A stretch of DNA of 64,000 nt, taken from contig JAHBYP010000003.1 in the NCBI GenBank assembly GCA_019635875.1, positions 372,001-436,000 of the forward strand, read 5' to 3'. Below, in pieces: positions 27,757 to 35,219 of the stretch. Position numbers and translations under genes: made by a program. A model generated the notes under the pieces. It worked only from the letters and a program-made list of their open reading frames with translations. It ran no database searches and was not told where the DNA came from. The stretch's first letter is position 1, and every line of letters begins with the position of its first letter. The DNA comes from Alphaproteobacteria bacterium. GTDB lineage: Bacteria > Pseudomonadota > Alphaproteobacteria > Reyranellales > Reyranellaceae.

Positions 27757-28737
27757 TCAGGACGCGGCCACCTCGAAGATCGTCTTGCCGATGCCCTCGC
27801 CGCTGAGCGCGAAGGCGAGCGCGTCGCGATGCTGGTGGAAGCCGAAAACACGCCCGACCGGAGGATCGAGCCTGCCGTCACCGACCCAGTCGAGCAGCTC
27901 GCCGAGCTCGCGCCCGGCATGCGCCGCTTCGTAAACTGCCGCGAACTGGCGGTAGTCGACGCCGATCAGCGCCGCCCCCTTGAGCAGCGGCAGGTTCACC
28001 GGCAATGCCGGGATGCTGCCCGAGGCAAAGCCGATCACCAGGTGCCGACCACCCCAGCGTAACGAGCGGAAGGCCGGTTGCAGCAGCGGCCCGCTCACCG
28101 GGTCGAAGACAACGTCGATCCCGTCAGGCGCGATCGCCTTCAGCCGCTCGCGCCATCCGTCGGGCTCGCGATCGAGCGTGGCGTCGGCGCCATGACGCTG
28201 AACCGCCGCGCGCTTGACATCGGTGGATGCGACGCCGATCACGCGTGCGCCCAGCACCTTGCCGACCTGCACCGCCGCCAGTCCGGTGCCGCCGGCCGCG
28301 CCGATCACCAGCAGGGTTTCGCCTTGCTTCAGCTGCGCGCGGTCGCGCAACGCGTGCAACGCGGTGACATAGTTGACCCGAAAGCCGGCGGCCTGCGCCA
28401 TGTCCATCCGGTCGGGCAGACCGCGGATGGAAGCGGCCGGCGCCAGCGCAAACTGGGCAAACCCGCCGCTTGCCTGCGCCAGCACGCGGCTGCCCACTGC
28501 GAGGCCATCGACACCGTCACCGACGGCATCGACCCAGCCGGCCACCTCGCCGCCAGGCACATGCGGCAGCGTCGGCTTCACCTGGTAGCGACCCAAAGCC
28601 ACCAGCGCGTCGACGTAGCCCACGCCACACGCCGCCACTTTGATCCGCACCTCGCCGAGTGCTGGAACAGGCATGGGCAGATCGACGGGCCGGTAGCTGT
28701 CGATCGAGCTTAGATCGCTCGTCTGGATCGCCTGCAT
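27757..28737 (-). CDS. NADPH:quinone oxidoreductase-type MDR enzyme
   Basis: A 326-residue zinc-free medium-chain dehydrogenase/reductase. A GroES-like domain (about 1-120, PHVPGGEVAGWV) is followed by a Rossmann domain with the NADPH loop VIGAAGGTGLAAVQVGK at about 145. It reduces quinones or enoyl compounds with NADPH. It begins three bases after the stop of the carboxylase alpha gene on the same strand, so it is probably the last gene of the leucine operon or belongs with the related branched-chain pathway. Confidence 0.88.
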   Translation of the reverse strand: MQAIQTSDLSSIDSYRPVDLPMPVPALGEVRIKVAACGVGYVDALVALGRYQVKPTLPHVPGGEVAGWVDAVGDGVDGLAVGSRVLAQASGGFAQFALAPAASIRGLPDRMDMAQAAGFRVNYVTALHALRDRAQLKQGETLLVIGAAGGTGLAAVQVGKVLGARVIGVASTDVKRAAVQRHGADATLDREPDGWRERLKAIAPDGIDVVFDPVSGPLLQPAFRSLRWGGRHLVIGFASGSIPALPVNLPLLKGAALIGVDYRQFAAVYEAAHAGRELGELLDWVGDGRLDPPVGRVFGFHQHRDALAFALSGEGIGKTIFEVAAS

Positions 28738-28740
28738 GCC

Positions 28741-30762
28741 CTACGACGCCTCGAACTCGATCAGGTCGACGCCTTCGGCGACCTGATCGCCGACATTGTA
28801 GATCACGCGCTTGACCTTGCCGTCGGCCGGCGCGGTCAGCGTGTGCTCCATCTTCATCGCCTCGAGCACCATGAGCGCGTCGCCGCGCGACACCGAGGCG
28901 CCCTCCTTCACCTTCACGTCGATGATCTTGCCCGGCAGCGGCGACTTCACCGAGCCGTCGCCGGCGGCGTCGGAATCGGCCAGCGACACGTCGCGCGGCT
29001 CGACGCGGCGCAGGGTGCGCATGTCGCCATCGACGAAGACGACGTCGTCGACGCCGCCGTCGTTGGCGGTCGCGGTCACGACGCGGCCGATCAGCGTGTC
29101 GCCGCCGATCTCGGCGTGCAGGCGTCCCTCGCCGTCTCGGCTCGCCGTCGCGCGCAGCTCGCCGCCCGGCAGCGCCAGCACGTAGCCGCCCTCGCGCGGA
29201 TAGCGCGCGGTCACGACGATGTCGGTCTCGCCCTCACGCCAGCGCAGATCGTCATGGCCCTCGCCGTTGGGCCGCCAGCCGCGCACGCCGAACCAGGGCG
29301 AATGGCGATCGTTGGAGGCCTGCGCCATGCCGGCCGCGTCGCGCGCGATCTCCTCCAGCCGCGCCAGCGCCGCCAGGGCCAGCGCGCGATCAGAAAGCGA
29401 CGCGGACTTGGGCAGCAGCGCCGCGCGATAACGCTCGATGAAGCCGGTATCGACCTCGCCGGCGGCGAACGCGTGGTGCTGGGCGATACGCGCCAGCAGC
29501 GCGGCGTTGGTGCGCACGCCGACAACCTCGGTCTCGCTCAGCGCCACGCGCAGGCGGCGCAGGGCGGCGTCGCGCGTCTCGCCGTGCACGATGATCTTGG
29601 CGATCATCGGATCGTAGTTCATCGTCACCTCGTCGCCCGGCCGCACGCCGGTGTCGACGCGGAAGCCCTCGCGCTCCCGCGGCAGCGCGAGATGCCTGAG
29701 CCTGCCGACCGAAGGCAGGAAGCCGCGCGCGGGATCCTCGGCGTAGAGGCGGACCTCGAAGCTGTGGCCGTGGATCGCGAGCTGCTCCTGCGTCAGCGGC
29801 AGCCTGGCGCCCGTGGCGACCCGCAGCTGCCATTCGACGAGATCCTGCCCGGTGATCATCTCGGTCACGGGATGCTCGACCTGCAGGCGGGTGTTCATCT
29901 CCATGAAGTAGAACTCGCCGGACTGGTCGACGATGAACTCGACCGTGCCGGCGCCGACATAGCCGATGGCCCGCGCGGCGGCGACGGCAGCTTCGCCCAT
30001 GGCGCGGCGATGCGACGGGTCCATGCCCGGCGCCGGCGCCTCCTCGATCACCTTCTGATGGCGCCGCTGGATCGAGCAGTCGCGCTCGAAGAGATAGACG
30101 CAGTTGCCGCGATCGTCGGCGAAGACCTGGATCTCGATATGGCGCGGCCGCTCGAGGTATCTCTCGAGCAGCACGTGGTCGTCGGCGAAGGCCGCCTTGG
30201 CCTCGCGCTTGGCGCCGGCCAGCGCCTCGGCGAACTGCTCGGCCTTCAGCACCGGACGCATGCCCTTGCCGCCGCCACCGGCCGCCGCCTTGATCAGCAC
30301 CGGGAAGCCGATGCGCTCGGCTTCGCCGGCCAGCAGCTCGGGCGACTGGTCGTCGCCGTGATAGCCCGGCACCAGCGGCACCTTTGCGGTTTCCATCAGC
30401 TTCTTGGCTTCGCTCTTCGAGCCCATGGCGCGGATCGCCGAAGCGGGCGGGCCGATGAAGACGATGCCGGCGGCGGCGCAGGCATCGGCGAAGGCCGCGT
30501 TCTCGCTGAGGAAGCCATAGCCGGGATGGATGCCCTCCGCTCCCGTGCGCTTGGCCGCCTCGATCAGCTTGTCGATCACGAGATAGCTCTCGCGCGCCGG
30601 CGCCGCGCCGATATGCACCGCCTCGTCGGCCAGCGCGACGTGCCGCGCGCCGCGATCGGCGTCGGAGTACACGGCGACCGTCTTCACGCCCATGGCGCGT
30701 GCAGTCTTGATCACCCGGCAGGCGATCTCGCCACGATTGGCGATGAGGATCTTGGAGAACAT
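28741..30762 (-). CDS. liuD: Methylcrotonyl-CoA carboxylase, biotin-containing alpha subunit
   Basis: A 673-residue protein combining biotin carboxylase and biotin carrier. It starts FSKILIANRGEIACRVIKTA. The ATP-grasp loop KAAAGGGGKGMR is at about 160, and the catalytic region MNTRLQVEHPVTE at about 290. The biotinylated Lys is in VLEAMKMEHT near the C-terminus. It carboxylates biotin with ATP and bicarbonate for transfer to 3-methylcrotonyl-CoA in leucine breakdown. Acyl-CoA specificity is inferred from the adjacent beta subunit; propionyl- or acetyl-CoA carboxylase alpha chains look similar. The start codon overlaps the preceding stop (TGATG). Confidence 0.88.
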   Translation of the reverse strand: MFSKILIANRGEIACRVIKTARAMGVKTVAVYSDADRGARHVALADEAVHIGAAPARESYLVIDKLIEAAKRTGAEGIHPGYGFLSENAAFADACAAAGIVFIGPPASAIRAMGSKSEAKKLMETAKVPLVPGYHGDDQSPELLAGEAERIGFPVLIKAAAGGGGKGMRPVLKAEQFAEALAGAKREAKAAFADDHVLLERYLERPRHIEIQVFADDRGNCVYLFERDCSIQRRHQKVIEEAPAPGMDPSHRRAMGEAAVAAARAIGYVGAGTVEFIVDQSGEFYFMEMNTRLQVEHPVTEMITGQDLVEWQLRVATGARLPLTQEQLAIHGHSFEVRLYAEDPARGFLPSVGRLRHLALPREREGFRVDTGVRPGDEVTMNYDPMIAKIIVHGETRDAALRRLRVALSETEVVGVRTNAALLARIAQHHAFAAGEVDTGFIERYRAALLPKSASLSDRALALAALARLEEIARDAAGMAQASNDRHSPWFGVRGWRPNGEGHDDLRWREGETDIVVTARYPREGGYVLALPGGELRATASRDGEGRLHAEIGGDTLIGRVVTATANDGGVDDVVFVDGDMRTLRRVEPRDVSLADSDAAGDGSVKSPLPGKIIDVKVKEGASVSRGDALMVLEAMKMEHTLTAPADGKVKRVIYNVGDQVAEGVDLIEFEAS

Positions 30763-31250
30763 CACTTGAGATCCTTGTGTTCCGGACAATAGCTTCGGGC
30801 AATTCGTGTCGAGAGCGCCGGTATCGAAGTCGTGCTGAGCTCAAGATCGAAGTACACAGTTTCGCCGATCGTCTTCATGCCGAAACTGCATGCATAGCTC
30901 CGCCCACTACAACAATCATCCCGCCCCACCGCAGTTGCTTCCAGCCGAACCTCTTCGACGCCCTGATCAAAGAAGCGTGCCGGCTGGTGCCGCAACTTCG
31001 CGTAGAGTGGATCCGCCTTCGAGCACAGGTCCATGGCTGCCGCAGCGGCTTCGCGAACCTTTATGAAGTGATCTGGTCTGCCGCATAGTCTCGCCCATTC
31101 GGAGCGGATTCCCGTGAACGACATGCCGTATGACATGTCGATTGAGATGCGTTTCCAAACTTCTTCAAGAGTCGGCTGCGCCCAAGCCTGTGTTCCACAG
31201 TTGGCAAGAACAGCGAGGGCCGCGGAAAGGAGCAAGCTTGGACGCATCAT
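30762..31250 (-). CDS. Unknown secreted protein inside the leucine operon
   Basis: A 162-residue protein that I do not recognise. It has an N-terminal signal peptide (MMRPSLLLSAALAVLANC, then AWA before QPTLEEV at about 25). The mature part holds six Cys, including an adjacent pair (GRDDCCSGRSYACSFG), suggesting disulfides in the periplasm. It is coupled at both ends, overlapping the stop of the crotonase-like gene and sharing TGATG with the carboxylase alpha gene. Its location in a cytoplasmic acyl-CoA operon is odd. Confidence 0.7.
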   Translation of the reverse strand: MMRPSLLLSAALAVLANCGTQAWAQPTLEEVWKRISIDMSYGMSFTGIRSEWARLCGRPDHFIKVREAAAAAMDLCSKADPLYAKLRHQPARFFDQGVEEVRLEATAVGRDDCCSGRSYACSFGMKTIGETVYFDLELSTTSIPALSTRIARSYCPEHKDLK

Positions 31251-32032
31251 GTCCGGACCCAGCCCGGCTTGCGCTTGGCGAGGAAGGCCGACATGCCCTC
31301 GTCCGCGTCGGGCGTCAGGCATTGCTCGGCGACGTTGCTGGCGATCATCTCGACCATGTCGGTGTCGTTGGGCGCCGCATCGATCACGGTGATCAGGCGC
31401 TTGATCAGCGACTGTACCGTGGGCGCGCCGAGCTTCAGCTCGCCCGCGAGCTTCAACGTCTCGGCTTCGAGAGTCTCGGGCGTGGCGATGCGATCGACCA
31501 TGCCGATGCGCTGGGCTTCGGCGACGTCGAACATGCCGCCATGCATCAAGAGCTGGCGAGCGCGGCGCGGACCGACCGCCTGGATCAGCACGGGGATCGC
31601 GATACCCGCGAGCAGGCCGTTGCGGGCCGAGGTCAGGCCGAAGCGCGCGCGGTCGGAGGCGACGACGTAGTCGCAGGCCAGCATGACGCCGATGCCGCCG
31701 CCGACCGCGGCGCCCTGCACGGCGGCGATCGAGGGCTTGGGCAGGTCGTAGACCGCCTGCACGACGCGGGTCATCGCCAGCGCGCCCTGCTTGTTCTGCT
31801 CCGGCGTCTGGCCGGGCCATGTCAGCACCCAGTTGAAATCGCCGCCAGCCGAGAAGGACGGGCCGTTGGCGGCGATCACCACGACGCGCACGTTCGCGTC
31901 GCGCGCCACGCCGTCGAGCGTCGAAAGAAAGGTGTCGCAGGTCGGGAGGTCGAAGGAATTGTGTGCGCGCACGCGGTTGAGCGTGACGGTGGCGACCTGG
32001 TCGGCGACGGAGAGGAGAACGGCGTTCGACAT
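31247..32032 (-). CDS. Crotonase-fold protein (methylglutaconyl-CoA hydratase-like), catalytic Glu residues not conserved
   Basis: A 261-residue enoyl-CoA hydratase/isomerase-family protein. The oxyanion-hole segments are present (PSFSAGGDF at about 62, GAAVGGGIGVMLACDY at about 107). By position it should be LiuC, hydrating 3-methylglutaconyl-CoA. However, the residues aligned with the two general acid/base glutamates of classical hydratases appear as Gly (GGGIG) and Ser (FGLTS). The ATG at 32032 is preferred because GGAGGG lies four bases upstream; an ATG at 32044 overlapping the previous stop is possible. Confidence 0.82.
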   Translation of the reverse strand: MSNAVLLSVADQVATVTLNRVRAHNSFDLPTCDTFLSTLDGVARDANVRVVVIAANGPSFSAGGDFNWVLTWPGQTPEQNKQGALAMTRVVQAVYDLPKPSIAAVQGAAVGGGIGVMLACDYVVASDRARFGLTSARNGLLAGIAIPVLIQAVGPRRARQLLMHGGMFDVAEAQRIGMVDRIATPETLEAETLKLAGELKLGAPTVQSLIKRLITVIDAAPNDTDMVEMIASNVAEQCLTPDADEGMSAFLAKRKPGWVRT

Positions 32033-32043
32033 GGCGCCCTCCA

Positions 32044-33651
32044 TCACATCCGGAACACGCCCCACTTGGGTTCCGCGATCGGCGCATTCATCGACGCCGA
32101 CAGGCCAAGCCCCAGCGCCATGCGCGTGTCGACGGGATCGAGGATGCCGTCGTCCCACAGCCTTGCCGAGGCGAAGTACGGGTGCGATTCGTCCTCGAGC
32201 TGCTGGCGGATCGGCGCCTTGAAGGCGGCCTCCTCCTCGGCGCTCCAGGCGCCGCCCCTGGCCTCGATGTTATCGCGCCGCACGGTGGCCAGCACCGAGG
32301 CCGCCTGCTCGCCGCCCATCACCGAGATGCGGCCCGAGGGCCACATCCACAGGAAGCGCGGGCCGTAGGCGCGGCCGCACATGCCGTAATTGCCGGCGCC
32401 ATAGCTACCGCCGACGATCAGAGTGAATTTCGGCACACGCGCCGTGGCCACCGCGGTCACCAGCTTGGCGCCGTCCTTGGCGATGCCGCCGGCCTCATAC
32501 TTCTTGCCGACCATGAAGCCGACGATGTTCTGCAGGAAGAGCAGCGGGATGCCGCGCTGGCCGCACAGCTCGATGAAGTGCGCCGCCTTCAGCGCCGATT
32601 CGTTGAACAGGATGCCGTTGTTGCCAAGGATGCCGACCGGATAGCCCATGATGCGCGCGAAGCCGGTGACGATGGTGGTGCCGTAGAGCGCCTTGAACTC
32701 GTCGAGCTCGCTGCCGTCGACCAGGCGCGCAATCACCTCCCGCACGTCGTAAGGGATGCGGGTGTCGGTCGGGATCACGCCGTAGAGCTCGTCGGCCGGA
32801 TAGAGTGGGTCGCGCGGCTCCTGGAGCAGCGCCGGCGGGCTCTTGCGCCAGTTGAGGTTGGCGACGATGCGCCGGGCGATGCCCAGGGCATGGCTGTCGT
32901 TGAGCGCATAGTGGTCGGCGACGCCGGACTGGCGGGCATGGACGTCGGCGCCGCCCAGCTCCTCGGCGCTGACCACCTCGCCGATCGCGGCCTTCACCAG
33001 CGGCGGGCCGCCGAGGAAGATCGTGCCCTGCTTGCGCACGATCACCGTCTCGTCGCTCATCGCCGGCACGTAGGCGCCGCCGGCGGTGCAGGAGCCCATG
33101 ACCACGGCGATCTGGGGGATGCCGAGCGCGCTCATATTGGCCTGGTTGTAGAAGATCCGGCCGAAATGCGTCTTGTCGGGGAACACCCCGGACTGGTTGG
33201 GCAGGTTCGCCCCGCCGGAATCGACCAGGTAGATGCAGGGCAGACGGTTCTCCAGGGCGATTTCCTGGGCCCTGAGGTGCTTGGTGACGGTCATCGGGTA
33301 GTAGGTGCCGCCCTGCACCGTGGCGTCGTTGCAGACCACGACGCATTCAATGCCCGACACCCGGCCAATGCCGGTGATCACCCCGGCCGAAGGCGCCCGA
33401 TCGTCGTACATGCCGTGGGCGGCCAGCTGGGACAGTTCCAGGAACGGCGCCCCGGGATCCAGCAGGGTGCGGACTCGCTCACGTGGCAGGAGCTTGCCGC
33501 GCTTCACGTGACGGTCGCGGGATTCGGCCCCACCGCCCATCCGCGCGGCATCGACCTTGGCCCGGAGGTCTGCGACCTGGGCCAGCATGGCCTCGCGATT
33601 GGCCTTGTACGACGCTGAACGGACGTCGATTTGCGAGCGCAGGACGGACAT
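32044..33651 (-). CDS. liuB: Methylcrotonyl-CoA carboxylase, carboxyltransferase beta subunit
   Basis: A 535-residue acyl-CoA carboxyltransferase. The segment [20 protein letters not shown], followed by [14 protein letters not shown], is typical of methylcrotonyl- rather than propionyl-CoA carboxylase beta chains. The second carboxyltransferase half contains [21 protein letters not shown]. It transfers CO2 from biotin to 3-methylcrotonyl-CoA in leucine catabolism. It is the first gene of the operon, followed by the crotonase-like, unknown and alpha-subunit genes with overlapping ends. No isovaleryl-CoA dehydrogenase gene is adjacent; one acyl-CoA dehydrogenase lies at 39.6 kb. Confidence 0.92.
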   Translation of the reverse strand: MSVLRSQIDVRSASYKANREAMLAQVADLRAKVDAARMGGGAESRDRHVKRGKLLPRERVRTLLDPGAPFLELSQLAAHGMYDDRAPSAGVITGIGRVSGIECVVVCNDATVQGGTYYPMTVTKHLRAQEIALENRLPCIYLVDSGGANLPNQSGVFPDKTHFGRIFYNQANMSALGIPQIAVVMGSCTAGGAYVPAMSDETVIVRKQGTIFLGGPPLVKAAIGEVVSAEELGGADVHARQSGVADHYALNDSHALGIARRIVANLNWRKSPPALLQEPRDPLYPADELYGVIPTDTRIPYDVREVIARLVDGSELDEFKALYGTTIVTGFARIMGYPVGILGNNGILFNESALKAAHFIELCGQRGIPLLFLQNIVGFMVGKKYEAGGIAKDGAKLVTAVATARVPKFTLIVGGSYGAGNYGMCGRAYGPRFLWMWPSGRISVMGGEQAASVLATVRRDNIEARGGAWSAEEEAAFKAPIRQQLEDESHPYFASARLWDDGILDPVDTRMALGLGLSASMNAPIAEPKWGVFRM

Positions 33652-33822
33652 CGGAAGGACCCGGCGAATGAAAAACCGGGGCGGAAACTAGCCCGGCGGT
33701 GCGCGGCGACCAAGCAGCCTCTGGGTCGTTCTACTTTCGCGAGTCCGGGGATTCATCACTGGACACGCAGTATTCGTCAAAGCATCGTTTGCGGGGGCTT
33801 TTGCGGCGTTCTAACGACTCAC
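33652..33822 (-). promoter_or_regulatory. Upstream region of the leucine-catabolic operon
   Basis: About 170 bases between the liuB start and the terminator of the preceding gene must contain the operon's promoter, but no clear -35/-10 pair could be chosen by eye. It includes a 14-base sequence (33775-33788, CGTCAAAGCATCGT) that recurs at 35199-35212. Confidence 0.35.
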
Positions 33823-33847
33823 AAAAAAATTCGGTTCAGAATGAACC
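33823..33847 (-). terminator. Terminator after the DUF6065-like gene
   Basis: On the minus strand GGTTCA-TTC-TGAACC is followed by GAATTTTTTT. The 6-bp stem is short but perfect and the T-run is seven bases. It lies 60 bases after the stop at 33907. Confidence 0.65.
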
Positions 33848-33906
33848 TTTCCAAAATCCCCGCGTGTGTGGATATCCTCGAGAGACCTGTGGAGAACCCG
33901 AGTCGT

Positions 33907-34701
33907 TCACTCCTCAGGCTGACCGGTGCCTGATTCTCCGTCGCTTTTTCCGCGTTTTCGGGTGCGCTTGGCATACTCGCCGAGCTTGCGGTTCACCTTG
34001 CTCTGCGGAATCACCACCGTGTCGCGGTAGTCCTGCCAGTCGGCGTCGGTCAGATCGTCGAGGCTGCCGACGGTGTCGAAGGCGCTCAGCAGCTTGTCGG
34101 AGAACAGCCAGCGTGGCAGCGGCTGGGCCTGGAATAGCGGCAATTCGCGCTTCACGAGGATCGGCACGCCGGTGCGGCGCAGCCGGATGTTGACGAAAAG
34201 CGGGCCAAACCAACGGTCTGTCTCGACCACGCCCTCGTAGTTCTCCCAGCCACCAGGCTGCGGCAGGTTGGCCACGGGGCGAATCAGCGTGTTCCAGCCC
34301 GGTGCCGAGCGGCCCACCCAGCCGCTCCAGATGTTGACGATGCCGGGTTCGGGCATCGCGCCCAGGAAGGGCACCGCGTAGCCCTTGCAGTCGGCCGGCG
34401 CCTTCTCATCGAAGTGCTTGGCAAAATTGGGGAAATGCTGGCGCGACAGAGGCTTCCACTCGGGCTGGCCGGCATGGCTCCAGAGCACGTCTGCGCCGTC
34501 CCAGAGCAGGCCGAAATCCATTGGCGGGAAGAAGTACCAGCCGAAGGATGACGCCGTGCGGATCGGTTCGCAGTAACGGAAGGAGCGCGTCGGAATGGTT
34601 CCCCCGGCGGAGGCGTCGGCGCGGATCGGCTTCCGGGCCGTGGGAATGAAGCGATAGAAGGTCATCAGCTTCTCGGGAATCGCCGGCTTGTCGGTCGCCA
34701 T
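33907..34701 (-). CDS. DUF6065-like protein, unknown function
   Basis: A 264-residue cytoplasmic protein without signal or membrane segments. It resembles DUF6065 proteins in its opening (MTFYRFIPTARKPIRADA) and an aromatic early segment (FRYCEPIRTASSFGWYFFPPMD). It also holds NIWSGWVGRSAPGWNTL and PLFVNIRLRRTG, and ends in a charged tail. The family assignment is from memory and moderate. It lies downstream of the repeat-peptide gene on the same strand, separated by a terminator, so it may be translated from read-through transcripts. Role suggestion: partner or modifying factor of the peptide (inference). GTG at 34704 is an alternative start. Confidence 0.6.
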   Translation of the reverse strand: MATDKPAIPEKLMTFYRFIPTARKPIRADASAGGTIPTRSFRYCEPIRTASSFGWYFFPPMDFGLLWDGADVLWSHAGQPEWKPLSRQHFPNFAKHFDEKAPADCKGYAVPFLGAMPEPGIVNIWSGWVGRSAPGWNTLIRPVANLPQPGGWENYEGVVETDRWFGPLFVNIRLRRTGVPILVKRELPLFQAQPLPRWLFSDKLLSAFDTVGSLDDLTDADWQDYRDTVVIPQSKVNRKLGEYAKRTRKRGKSDGESGTGQPEE

Positions 34702-34725
34702 CACCCCACCTCTATGCAGCGCCCC

Positions 34726-34766
34726 AAAAAGAGAAAAGGCGAGTCAGCCCGAAGGCTGCCCTCGCC
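34726..34766 (-). terminator. Intercistronic terminator between peptide and DUF6065-like genes
   Basis: On the minus strand a hairpin (GGCGAG-GG-CAGCC, TTCG loop, GGCTG-A-CTCGCC) is followed by TTTTCTCTTTTT. It lies 93 bases beyond the peptide stop and 25 bases before the next start. A terminator at this place would make the peptide transcript more abundant than that of the downstream gene. Confidence 0.8.
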
Positions 34767-34858
34767 CTAACCCTACCATTCGGTCGTGTGGAGCTTCCAG
34801 CGCCGCACCGCTCCTACCAGTAGCGGTACTTCAGCTGCGCTTCACACTACCAGATGTA

Positions 34859-35068
34859 TCAGATGAAAAGCGGCGACATGCCGCCCATCTCGACCTCGAC
34901 GGTCTCCACGAAGAGCGGCGACATGCCACCCATCTGGACGAAGAGCGGCGACATGCCACCCATCTCGACCTCGACGGCCTCGCCGAACAGGGGCGACATG
35001 CCACCCAGCTCGACTTCCACTTCCTCGATAAACAGCGGCGACATGCCGCCCATCATCACAGCGATCAT
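34859..35068 (-). CDS. Multirepeat peptide: five MGGMSPLF units with VEVE linkers
   Basis: A 69-residue product: MIAVM, then units of 15, 15, 10, 15 and 9 residues of the form MGGMSPLF-x-E-x-VEVE (Leu replaces the first Met in unit 2; unit 3 lacks the acidic linker; unit 5 ends the protein). It has 11 Met, 11 Gly and 10 Glu, and no Lys, Arg, His, Cys, Asp, Asn, Trp or Tyr. The minus strand is favoured by an AGGAG site six bases before the ATG (35075-35079) and by codon differences among the SPLF copies (CCG/CCC, CTC/CTG/CTT, TTC/TTT) that are silent only in this frame. A longer start at 35152 would add a 28-residue, Cys-containing leader. I recognise no family. Confidence 0.75.
   Translation of the reverse strand: MIAVMMGGMSPLFIEEVEVELGGMSPLFGEAVEVEMGGMSPLFVQMGGMSPLFVETVEVEMGGMSPLFI
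34869..35053. repeat. Five direct copies of a 20-bp unit
   Basis: Copies start at 34869, 34914, 34944, 34989 and 35034, with spacings of 45, 30, 45 and 45 bases, all multiples of 15. The unit encodes the MGGMSPLF core of the minus-strand peptide; one linker is shortened by exactly five codons. Confidence 0.9.
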
Positions 35069-35176
35069 CGGACTCTCCTCATCAGTGCTGGTGCCTGAAG
35101 AAGGCTCGTCCACACACCCCCCGGCGCATGGGACCTCTTCGCCCAGACCCATCCTCGTTCAACGTTGTGTTTTCAT

Positions 35177-35215
35177 CGTCAAATCAGGGCGCTAGTTGCG
35201 TCAAAGCATCGTCAA
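35177..35215 (-). promoter_or_regulatory. Candidate SARP operator: three direct TTGACG repeats
   Basis: On the minus strand TTGACG begins at 35215, 35204 and 35182, that is 11 and 22 bp apart, on one face of the helix. The first and last copies extend to TTGACGATG. The sites fall in the gap between the stop of the SARP-type regulator (35220) and the peptide gene. SARP regulators bind such phased direct repeats in front of weak promoters. No consensus -10 is obvious downstream. Confidence 0.55.
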
Positions 35216-35219
35216 TGCG

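Noticed and set aside
33860-33895. TGTGGATA and CTGTGGA strings resembling DnaA boxes (origin)
   Set aside because: Only one near match and no cluster, AT-rich unwinding element or origin-linked genes.
33841-33933. A 30-codon plus-strand frame in the leucine operon upstream region
   Set aside because: It runs through a terminator hairpin and into the antisense of the DUF6065-like gene, with no ribosome site.
34869-35053. Possible CRISPR array (20-bp repeats at regular distance)
   Set aside because: Spacers are only 10-25 bases and themselves similar, distances are multiples of 15, and the array encodes an open peptide with a ribosome site.
34854-35195. Plus-strand repeat ORF (SGDMPPI repeats) over the peptide gene
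   Set aside because: It has no ribosome site, and repeat differences in the SPLF region would be replacements in this frame (for example Lys-Ser to Asn-Arg), whereas they are silent on the minus strand.
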